DNA of 64,000 nucleotides from Bostrychus sinensis (lineage: Eukaryota > Chordata > Actinopteri > Gobiiformes > Eleotridae), in assembly GCA_020698575.1 (NCBI GenBank), contig CM036240.1:20648711-20712710 (forward strand). The letters run 5' to 3'. The notes under the pieces are model-generated. The model searched no databases. It saw only the letters and a list, made by a program, of their open reading frames with translations, and was not told where the DNA came from. A program made the translations under genes and the position numbers. Positions 23,352 to 32,649 of this stretch are shown here, in pieces. Numbering within the stretch: position 1 is the first letter of the stretch; every line of letters starts with the position of its first letter.

Positions 23352-23488
23352 AGATGTTAGTAGTACATGGAGTACATTTGTCTGAATACATGAAGTTTGT
23401 AAGTAGCTTACTAAAGGCAGTGTCTGTCTTTTTGAATGACAGTCCATGGACAAAGTTCAAAGCACAACCAAGTGTCAGTCATGCCTTT
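23352..23488 (+). repeat. Direct duplication, copy 2
   Basis: Second copy of the 22263-22400 segment, 1089 bp downstream and in the same orientation. Flanks on both sides are unrelated by eye. The intervening DNA (22401-23351) is not repeated. Confidence 0.9.
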
Positions 23489-24799
23489 CTTATTCTTATA
23501 TGAACATGAATTTTGTGGCTGCAGTCATGTTTGTATGTTCTCATTTTTTACATTATTGTACAAAATTACACAATCTCTTGGTGAAGTATCACATATTTTA
23601 CTTACAATCAAGACTTGATTTTTTTTTAAGGAAAATGCACATGTCCTTGTTGCTCTGAGATAGAAGATAGTCTCCTGTAAAGTGTAAACAGGTTGTAGCC
23701 AATGCCATTGAATGTAATCAGTTTGTTAGTGTCATAGTTTTGTGTCTACTGCTGAAAATGTCATGTCAATGTCAAATGACATTTCACAACACATGAGACT
23801 TTGTATAAAGAAATAGTTACTGTTCCACACACTTTAATGTTTTGTTGTGGCGGACATTATCCTCTGTAGTCCACTGTGTTGTGTATAAAAGTGAGGACGC
23901 TGCTTCCCTGTCTTACAAATGGCATTCATTTAGTTTCACATTATTCTGCTTCATAATTACAGGCCCAGAAAAAAATGGTGCCACAGATGGGCGAAGAAAA
24001 AGAAGACACATTTGATAAACTGTCTAATCAATTTCAGCCATTAAAGACAGTTGTTGAGATATTTATTAATTTACCAGCTAAATACAATTGTAGCATAGCT
24101 GAAGCTGGAGCAGTTTTTTCTTTCTTGATTATTATTGCAACAAACCAAGTGCCAGGTGTTCGCTCTGGCACAGAACAGAAGTCTTCACCGTGATCGTCAA
24201 CAATTAAGTCTTCATTGGAAAAAGTAGTCGGCAAAACCACAGTAACAGTAAGCTGTTATGTGCTGGTGGAGTAATTGTAAATAAGCACTTTCTAGGACAA
24301 AGATAAAGCCAGGTTTGTACAGAGAAGGTCACTGTGGGTGAGATGTGATTGTCTTTCATTTACTTTAAACTGAGAGGATGCATCACTCCCACTGACCTAC
24401 TCTCATCGTGAAGCCCACTTGTTGCCATGGCAGCATTTACTGTCTATTTTTATTTACTACTTTATTTTTTGTTAACATTTCTACTGTTTTTGTCAAATTA
24501 TGGATATTATGAGTGATGCAAAATTGTTGGTTTGCAGTACTCTTCAATAACCGTGCCGCCTGATTTAAATTCAAAAGATTTGTAGAAAACAGGTCAGCCT
24601 CAAAAAATGTTGTTAGTACAGCTGGCAATAGTATGATATAGAAGTGTTTTAAATTACTAGACAGATTACGCTTCAATTGCATGTAAATTAAACATTTACT
24701 TCCTGAAATTAGTTTATGGTTTAAAAAGGTTGACTTTCACTGCAATACTCTTGCTCTCTTTCCTTGTCTTATTTATTTTAACACCAGAAATTTTGAAAT
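23489..24799. other. Gene-free stretch
   Basis: AT-rich with no recognised exon, repeat end or coding bias. Open frames are short and overlapping. Confidence 0.35.
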
Positions 24800-24895
24800 T
24801 ACACACACACACACCACACACACACCACACACACACCACACACACACCACACACACACCACACACACACCACACACAACACACGACACACACACA
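24800..24895. repeat. CA-rich microsatellite (CACACACAC CACA type)
   Basis: ACACACACACC units repeated about eight times, then more irregular ACAC sequence. The His/Thr and Cys/Val reading frames across it are artefacts. Confidence 0.95.
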
Positions 24896-25139
24896 CAAAC
24901 GCACACAAAAAATTGCTTGCAGATTTTATAGCACAGTCCCATCCCTCAAATCACTTCGTCACTGCAAATGTTGCAGCTTTTGAATCAGGAGCAGTGTTAA
25001 ACAAACTTTTGTAAACAAAATGATAACTGGCATTATCAAGAATTACATAATAAATACATATACAGTTGAAAGAAAAGTAAGTGCACCCTTTGGAAATACT
25101 CTGATTGTCATCTAAGTCACAACAATAGACAAACGCATA

Positions 25140-25351
25140 TATGCTATATATATGTGTATATGTATGTATGTGTGTATGTATGTATGTGTGTATGTATGTA
25201 TGTGTATATGTATGTATGTATGTATGTGTATATGTATGTGTATATGTATGTATATATGTATGTATGTTTATGTATGTATGTATGTTTATGTATGTATGTA
25301 TATATGTATGTATGTATATATATGTATGTATGTATATATATATATATGTTA
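25140..25351. repeat. (TATG)n/(TA)n compound microsatellite
   Basis: About 210 bp of TATG, TGTATA and TA units, open in all three plus frames because stop codons are absent. No protein implied. Confidence 0.95.
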
Positions 25352-25384
25352 AAAAGGCGAAAAGGAATAATGCTTTTATTCGGA

Positions 25385-25550
25385 ATTTTTAAAAGAGCAT
25401 TTAATAATTGGATTACTAAATGGTTTTATTAAGAGTGTTTAAAAGAGCATTTAATAAATGGATTCCTCAATGGTTTTATTAAGTTTTATTGAGTTTTAAA
25501 AGGGGGATTTAATAAATGGATTACTAAATGGTTTTAATAAAAGAAGGATT
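25385..25550 (+). repeat. Three imperfect direct repeats of about 50-57 bp
   Basis: Each unit reads roughly TTTAAAAGRGSATTTAATAAWTGG, then ATT(A/C)CT(A/C)AATGGTTTTATTAA. Units start near 25388, 25439 and 25494. A partial inverted version (TTCATTAATCCATTTT) follows near 25560. Probably subterminal repeats of a DNA transposon. Confidence 0.75.
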
Positions 25551-27785
25551 AATAGCGTTATTCATTAATCCATTTTGGAAACTGATTTCTAAATGTATTT
25601 ACAAAACCTTTTCGGAAAAGCATTTGCAAAATGTATTAGCTTCTCTGATTAGTTTCTCCTTTTAGCTTTTTGTATTATAGAACTGGATAATGAATGACGT
25701 CACCACCGCCGTTGTTTTCAATGGCTGTGCTCATTGGCGCATGATGCCAAATTTTTTTTTTACTTCCGCGTTACTTCCGTGTTGTTCGGCCCAAAGAGCA
25801 GGCGCACTGCGGCCCTTGAGCAAGCGCAGTGTAGCGCCACGCACCACGTGATCGGCTCTGACCAATTGGCGCGAGGGCGGGCTTAGAGCGGTGACGTCAC
25901 AAATCATAAAAAGTAATTTTTTAGCCAAATTTAACTTTTCGAAGAGGGAAAAAGTCCATGGTGTGAAAATAGATGATCACTACAAAATCCGACAATTTTG
26001 AAAGCTGTAGGTGTCCTGTCAGCCGAGCACCAGGCGTTTCTTTTTACATTGCGCTCTATGGGAAAAATCCTTTCTGGGCCGCGCTGCAGTTCCATGGAGC
26101 GGCCGCTAGGAAATTTGGCATCAAGGCAGAGGGGGCGGTGCCCGATCCAGGTCTAATAATACATCCATGGGCGTTCCTGGTCCTCCTGGCTAAAGTTAAA
26201 TAAAATAAAAAGCAGAGCGATGTAACAAGCTCTGTGATTGGTCAGAGCTACTCGCGCTATGATTGGCCAGAAAATTCAAAAGTTCTATCAAATATGTTGA
26301 TAATTTGAGCACATATTTTCAGATTATCTTCATTGTAACCAACTCTATAATTATTTATAAAACCGGTTAAAATGAGTTACGTGCCCGTAGCAGAGTAAAG
26401 TTCTGACTTACAATCACGTCTTCGTCCGCCATAGGGGGTTATGTGCTAACTACTTCCGCATTCGGCTAAACAGAATGATCCACTTCCGGTCACAGCTTGT
26501 AAGCGAGCAGCCGGACAAGGGCCGCTTCAAAAGACATATCTATGTCTTACACATCGCAAAATAAAATCACAAAATTAACGCTACTATAGACTAACGCAGT
26601 TTTATCCTTCAAACGAGGGTTTTAGCATTTGTGTGTTAAATATTTCACTAATCGCTGAGCACGGAGGCGGGATATTGCTGTGTCAATTAACTAAAGCTGT
26701 CACCCGGCGCACTTTATTTCAGTGGATATAAAGCACACAGCAGTAATTACAATACTCAATCACAAACAACACAACTGCCCATTTTAGCACAGTCTTAATT
26801 TATTATACACCTATTAAGGCACTTTGACGTATTTATTAATTTCTACACGCCGAGGCTACAACCGTTGTTTTGAAGCCGCTTTCACAGCTCTTCTGAGGCG
26901 TTTTCAGATGTTTTTGTGCACACTGTGGCTGTTTTTGGTCGCATACTTTAGTAAAATGTTTTTGTGTGCTTTATATCCGCTGAAATAAAGTGCGCCGAGT
27001 GACTGCTTTAGTTAATTGAAGGGTGCACTTTCAGCTGTACATATATGATAACATATCCATAACAGATCTTGCAAAGTAAGCATGCTTTGCACATTGTTAA
27101 TCGCACAGGTTGACAAAAAAACAAAAAACAACAAAACTCAGAAATATGGATTGCAAAGTGCAAATGCCCATACGACTGGAATCTGAGTCTTCAAAGATAT
27201 TTTTTTCCATCACTGGTTTTAATGAAGCCTTCTCAGTTGGGAAGAAGCAGTGAGACTTTCTTTATTAAAACACAGCCACTAAGGTCCCCCTGTGGACACA
27301 TATAACAAAGTGAGTCATTAAAAATTAACTTTGGGTGAAAGAGATTTGGTCACCAAGGAGAAAGAAAACACAAACTGAGATCACCCGGCCTTGTGTGGCT
27401 GTGAGAGCTAGGACTGACCACGCAGGTCTGGGGACAAAACCTTCTCCTCTCTCTGGACATAAGTACTGTCACAACTTCATGGGAGTTTTGGGGAAGGGGG
27501 GGGGCTCGTCCTGAAGTCGAACCACGGGCAAACGTGTGTGAGGCAGGTGCTCTCGGACACGCGAGTCGTTCACCGTGAAAGCAAGTCAATGTTGTGATAT
27601 ACGCACATTTCCAAAATGGTCACACGCCCCCTGACACAGCTTCACGCCCTCTAAAGAGCTTTGAGAAGCGCTGCTGTTACTACAAAACGGATCATGTGAT
27701 TAATTTCCGTTAATAAATTTTAACGCGTTAATTTTTTTTAATTAATTGCATGCGTTAACGCGTTAACGCTGACAGCCCTACTTAT
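25551..27785. other. Repeat-derived, CpG-richer block without a gene
   Basis: A CpG-rich patch (about 25765-25890) contains CACGTG and CCAAT-like motifs (ACCAATTGG). The foldback at 26683-27019 follows. The block ends with TTAACGCGTTAA-type palindromic sequence (27722-27770) and GACAGCCCTA, the right terminus of a common fish hAT-type element whose left end I could not place. Confidence 0.45.
26683..27019. repeat. Foldback: 57-bp inverted arms, 223-bp spacer
   Basis: The left arm (26683-26739) and right arm (26963-27019) are inverted copies with 54 of 57 bases identical, both containing GGCGCACTTTATTTCAG and GGATATAAAGCACACA. No flanking target duplication is obvious. Likely a small foldback DNA element or the stem of a larger transposon. 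Confidence 0.9.
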
Positions 27786-29329
27786 AATAAACAGATATGG
27801 AGAGAATTGTGGGTACCCTTCATAAAACAAAGAATAACCCTCAATTTTCACTGAAATAACATGAAACTGACAAAAGTATTAACAATTTGCTGAAAATTTC
27901 AATGAAAATAACATTTAAACTTTTGTTGCCATAACGAGTCAAGCATAGAAGCCAAGTTTCCATTGTCTACTCCCACTGACATGGTCTTTTTGAGTTTTTT
28001 GTGTAGCTCAGGCCTTTCATATCCATTGCTTTACATCAGCTCTTCCAGAGGTGTCCAGCCTCAGGCAGAAACAAGCCCCCCTGTGGCTCATGCTGGAGAT
28101 ACAACACTGTCACTGCCACAGATCTGGGATCAGCTGCTTCTCATACCACACTTTGACAGTGACAGGACTAAAACTGCCATAAAATCTGTACTGGTGCCTT
28201 TTATCAGCCAATAAGGAGCCTGTAGAACAATTAAATCACTTGCATAACTTTATTATTAAGATTAGTTGAAAAGCAGAATTACATCTTTTTTACCTTTCTA
28301 TGTTGGGACAGCTTGTTTGGGAAGAGCCAGACTCCTCCAGCAGCTGTAAAAATCATCATGCGTTGCCCTGTCATTCCAGAGTGACTGTGGATTTAGACAG
28401 AGGACATGAGAAGTGCAGTGTGGCAGGATGGAGGCTGTGCAGAGGTAAAGGATGATTATATCCTGCTTGCTCTCTGCACTGTCATCTCTGAACATTTCTC
28501 CTTCTCACAATGACTGTCAGTGGGATGGGTTAGAGCTGCCATTGGCCTGATGTCTTCCTGCTTCATCATGAGGAGCACATAAAGATCATCTTTTTTTACT
28601 ATGAACTCACTTTCTGCTTAGCTCTGTGGTGGAGACCACAATGTTTTCATTGTGGACTTTAAAAAAAAAAAGTCGGCCATGTTTCCTTCTAAAAATACTA
28701 TAAAATATCAACAGTTATTAATTATTTTAAAACCTCATACAAACAAAATAATTTTTTTTTTTTAATCCAAAAAACAACAACTCCGCATTTATTCAGTCCA
28801 CTATGCATCCTCTAACTATTTTCTCCATGACCCAGCAAGTATATAAGTCTATTTTTGGTTGCTGTTGAATGCTGTCAATTCTTGGGCTAAAGAAGCAGTG
28901 GAATGCCACAAGTACATAATGTGAAGAGAAAAGGGAAAAGGCAATTTGGCTCCTCATTAAATTTTTAAAAGTCCTGATGGTCTTCTGAAAATTGAACCAA
29001 CGGCTCCAAAGCAACCTTAATTTTATGCTACAGTAGGTGCAAATTAGTTTCATAAAAATTATTTTTAATCACACTCTACCAAGTTAATTTACTGTGAGGT
29101 AATTTTCCACGCTCCCTCTTAGTATCACACTTAGTTATGGACCATGATGACTTGTAGGATCTCAGCTAGACCAAAGTCATCTTCCAATTAAGGGATCTAA
29201 TTTATTGATGGTTTGCTTTTACTAAACACACTTGCAAACTGAATTGTGCACACAAAATAGTGGCACACATTCTTACCCCTTACTTACCCCTTAAATGCCA
29301 GACATGAGTCATCACTTAGTCTTTTGTAG
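27786..29329. other. Gene-free stretch
   Basis: From 27786 to about 27960 the sequence resembles the continuation of an interspersed fish repeat seen just left of the microsatellite at 25063-25139. It is probably one element split by later insertions, but this is not proven. 28000-28560 is compositionally mixed with no supported exon. Confidence 0.3.
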
Positions 29330-29485
29330 TACAACCTGAATTGTAGAAATGTTGTGACATTTTTTGAATTTGAATAAAATGAAAACTCAAAGACCTTCAA
29401 ATCACATGAGCCAATATTTTATTCACAATAGAACATAGATAACATAAGTGTTTACACTGAAAAATCTTTTTTGCACAAAATGAGC

Positions 29486-30004
29486 TCATTTCAAATGTCT
29501 CGTACAGGTCTCACAATAGTTGGGACAGGCACTTGTGTACCATGGTGTAGCCTGTCTTCTTTTTAAGTTTTTGAGGTTATGAGTTTCTCTAGTTTTGTTG
29601 TTGGAATTTGGTTCCATTCTTGCCTGATAGAGGTTTCTGGCTGGTGAAGAGCAGCTGGGTTTTAGAGCATATGTTGCTTTTGCCTTTACATACCTTTTAG
29701 CATTCATAGTTCCTTCCAAAACGTGCAAGCTGCCCATACCATATGCACTTATGCACCTCCATACCATCAGAGATGCTGGCTTTTGAACTGAAGGCTGGCA
29801 GTGGTGCTTCATGACCATGTTCACACATGGCTTCCTTTTTGCAAGATAAAGCTTTAGTTGGCATCTACAGATGGCACGGCGGATTGTGTTTACTGACAGT
29901 GGTTTCTGGAAGTAGTCCTGGGCCCATTTAGTAATATCATTGACGCAATCATGTAGATGAATGATGCAGTGTTGTCTGAGGCCCCGAAGAACACAGGCAT
30001 TCAA
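29486..30004 (-). pseudogene. Internally deleted Tc1-like transposase
   Basis: Minus-strand frame of 172 codons. The first part has a helix-turn-helix segment of the Tc1 type (KPLSVNTIRRAICRC...LYLAKRKPCVN, about 29915-29820). The second jumps directly to the middle of the DDE catalytic region (SLMVWRCISAYGMGSLHVLEG, then TMNAKRYVK, about 29775-29685). Intact Tc1 transposases have roughly 340 residues and carry the first catalytic Asp between these parts; here that region is missing, and the C-terminal Glu region is not recognisable. Non-functional. Confidence 0.8.
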
Positions 30005-30193
30005 TAAAGGTCTTCAGTCTTGTCTTCCACAATCTTTTTATGCACTCTTTTACAGATTGGAAAGCCTCTGCCCATCTTTACTTCTGAGAGCTTCTGCCTC
30101 GCTAAGACATCCCTTTTATAACTAATCATGTTACAGACCTGATATCAATTAACTTAATTAGTTGCTAGATCTTCTCCCAGCAGAATCTTATAT

Positions 30194-30810
30194 CCATCCA
30201 TCCATCCATCCATCTTCTTCCGCTTTATCCGGGGCCGGGTCGCGGAGGCAGCAGTCTAAGCAGGGACACCCAGACATCCCTCTCCCCGGACACTTCCTCC
30301 AGCTCCTCAGGAGGAACCCCAAGGCGTTCCCAGGCCAGCCGAGAGACATAGTCCCTCCAGCGTGTCCTAGGTCTTCCCCGGGGCCTCCTCCCGGTGGGAC
30401 ATGCCCGGAACACCTCCCCAGGGAGGCGTCCGGGAGGCATCCGGAACAGATGCCCGAGCCACCTCAGCTGGCTCCTCTCGATGTGGAGGAGCAGCGGCTC
30501 TACTCCGAGCTCCTCCCGGGTAACCGAGCTCCTCACCCTATCTCTAAGGGAGCGCCCAGCCACCCTGCGGAGGAAACTCATTTCGGCCGCTTGTATCCGG
30601 GATCTTGTCCTTTCGGTCATGACCCAAAGCTCATGACCATAGGTGAGAGTAGGAACGTAGACGGGACGGTTTGCGGCTGGGATGAGAATCAGCACCTCCA
30701 AGTCCGAGGCCATGGTTCTCGACCGGAAAAGGGTGGCTTGCCCTCTCCAGGTTGGAGGAGAGTTCCTGCCTCAAGTGGAGGAGTTCAAGTATCTTGGGGT
30801 CTTGTTCACG
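30194..30810 (-). pseudogene. RTE-clade LINE fragment with internal 5' inversion
   Basis: Flanked by identical 12-mers AGAATCTTATAT (30182-30193 and 30811-30822). The 3' part reads on the minus strand from about 30662 down to a (CCAT)n tail at 30194 and encodes the RTE C-terminus: VYVPTLTYGHELWVM, then QLRWLGHLFRMPPG, then RPRGRPRTRWRDYV. The outer 140 bp (about 30670-30810) encodes upstream reverse-transcriptase sequence on the opposite strand (AAGMRISTSKSEAM, then VEEFKYLGVLFT). The order of pieces, the orientation switch and the duplication fit twin-primed reverse transcription. Intact frames within each part indicate a fairly recent insertion. Confidence 0.88.
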
Positions 30811-30941
30811 AGAATCTTATATATTTTTTTTCTTTTTCAGCCATCTGTTGGCCCTGTCCCAACTATGTTGAGACCTGTAGCAGCCATCAAATTTGAAATT
30901 AGCTCATTTTGTGCATAAAAGTGTAAAATCTCTGGGTAAAC

Positions 30942-32524
30942 TAGGGATGCACCATGTCCAAGTACTCGTACTCTAATTTATAATATTTGTACATTACAGT
31001 AAGGACACACGATATTGATCAGTGTATACATTTTGCATCGATACGCGATTGTGGGTAATTGTATTGATGCATCGATCCAAAATGATGTATTGTTACACCC
31101 CTATGAGAGATGTGTGGAAGGATTTCAAAGTGAGCTGTATAGAGAATAAAGCAAAGCTGTCTCTACACTCTCCTCAACCAGACATCCCAAATCATATGTG
31201 AGTCCTAAAACTTAAAGAGCAACTCACCCCTGGCCCACTCCTGACCCAGACTTGACTCCGCCCTCTGCCAGAGATTGAAAAACTGCTCAAAAAGTGGGCA
31301 GAGACCTGGCAGGAACAGAGGAGGAGAATTGAGGGAGGAGCAAGGCCTAGTCCTGTAAGTGACAGCTGTCAGAGACCGTCATGGACGTCCTCCACAGTAG
31401 GGTTGCCAACTCCCAGAAAGAAAAAAAAATACAGGACGTCTAGGCTAATGTTTTATTTTGGTTTTATTATAACACAGCTGAAATATTGTGAGAAAGGCGC
31501 CGCATGCCGCCGCAGTAACGTGTGCGCAGATCGTGTGTGCAGATCGTGTCTTTATTACTGAAGGTATTATTTCAGGAGCTGTTTATGATCATATCTCTGA
31601 GTAAGAAATTGATTGTCATCAAACAAAAAGTGACTTAAAGCTTGGCCCGACTAAAACACATCTATAGACTCAAAACTCTTCCCAGTGTCACTAATTTGTA
31701 GATATATACTGTTATGTTTAGGAAAACGACCCACACCTGGCAACAGCGGAACTGGGACGAGCGTGCGGGGAGATAGACGGCGAGGGCGTGGCGAGCACGG
31801 GCCGTGGGAGGAGATACTCGGCACAGGTGTGGTAACAAGGTCAAATACTACGTCACACTTGCCTATCTGGAACTATTGAGCAGAAATCCCACTGTTTGAC
31901 CCTAGGAGGGCAGCACTCTGACGGTTTTCACAACAAAATGTGAATTTAACCCTTTTTTTACAAAACAGTCAAACAGACTATAAATAGTGAGATGTATCAC
32001 TAAAGCCCTGTTTGTACAACTGATCAGCTCAAAAAAATGGTTTAGGGGTGAGTTACTCTTTAAGCAGTTGTTCTTTTGTTTTTCTTCTGTTGTTCTGATT
32101 GTCCTTGAAAATAATATCAGCGCGGAGTCTGAAGCGATTGTCTGATAAAACATAAGGTGTACCGTTGCTAATAGTGTTGTGTGGGTCCTGGTGAATCTCT
32201 GCTGGTTATGCTCAGATGCTCAGATTGTCTTTAAAATGCTGACTGAATAGAGGAGAATCTAAGCTTTTAAATGAGGTTTAATGAGGTGTTGAGCAAAGTT
32301 TAGCCGTGGTTAGTTGTGTTCAAACCACTCTGTTGTAAAAATAACTAAGCAGCACAGAGCGGGGATAGAAGGCAAAAAGACGACATGGTATGGGATGAAT
32401 GAGTTATAGTAGTGTAACTGTATAAACTATAAAGCAATGCCTATAGTAAGTACTTGGTATCGGTGAGTACTCAAATGGATGTACTCGTATCAGTTTGGAA
32501 AAAAGTGGTATCGGTGCATCCTTA
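30942..32524. mobile_element. hAT-like element nested in the Tc1-like right terminus
   Basis: Starts TAGGGATGCACC and ends GGTGCATCCTTA. Flanks GGGTAAAC (30934-30941) and GTGGAAAC (32525-32532) match at 6 of 8. The intact left Tc1 terminus shows the pre-insertion sequence as GTGTAAAC, one change from each copy. Subterminal GTACTCGTA motifs occur at both ends. It contains the TTAA element (31216-32059) and a smaller hAT-like piece at about 30995-31105 ending in GTTACACCCCT. Confidence 0.8.
31216..32059 (-). mobile_element. TTAA-duplicating nonautonomous element, copy A
   Basis: Inverted termini AGAGCAACTCACCCCT (left) and, inverted, AGAGTAACTCACCCCT (right), flanked by TTAA at 31212-31215 and 32060-32063. 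TTAA duplications are made by piggyBac and by Kolobok/T2-type transposons. A terminus of TTAAAGAG resembles the T2 type (TTAAAGGRR) more than the piggyBac CCC start. No transposase. Homologous to 43690-45392 in opposite orientation; it retains the uninterrupted CTAATTTGTAG site. Confidence 0.85.
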
Positions 32525-32649
32525 GTGGAAACATTTATGTTCTATTGTGAATAGAATATTGGCTCATATTATTTGAAAGTCTTTTAATTTTCATTTTATT
32601 CAAATTTAAAAAATGTCCCGACATTTACGGAATTTTGAGTTGTATTATA

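Larger units (their letters stand above)
29332..32642 (-). mobile_element. Tc1-like transposon carrying nested insertions
   Basis: Long inverted termini start at 29332 (CAACCTGAATTGTAGAAATG) and, inverted, at 32642 (CAACTCAAAATTCCGTAAATG). They share TTTGAATAAAATGAAAA and ATGAGCCAATATTYTATTCAC, and the match runs on for roughly 190 bp once the hAT insertion is subtracted. TA dinucleotides flank both ends (29330-29331 and 32643-32644), the Tc1/mariner target duplication. Inside are a decayed minus-strand transposase, an RTE LINE (30194-30810) and a hAT-like element (30942-32524). Confidence 0.88.

Noticed and set aside
24714..25432. Cys/Val-, His/Thr- and Tyr/Met/Cys-rich reading frames
   Set aside because: They are translations of CA and TATG microsatellites, open in several frames at once.
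27963..28495. Pair of opposed 65-83 codon frames suggesting a small gene
   Set aside because: No splice signals in register, no homology, and no coding bias visible.
30162..30896. 244-codon plus-strand frame over the RTE insert
   Set aside because: It is the antisense shadow of the minus-strand RTE C-terminus for most of its length. Only about 30670-30810 has sense on the plus strand, in a different frame, because of the inversion.
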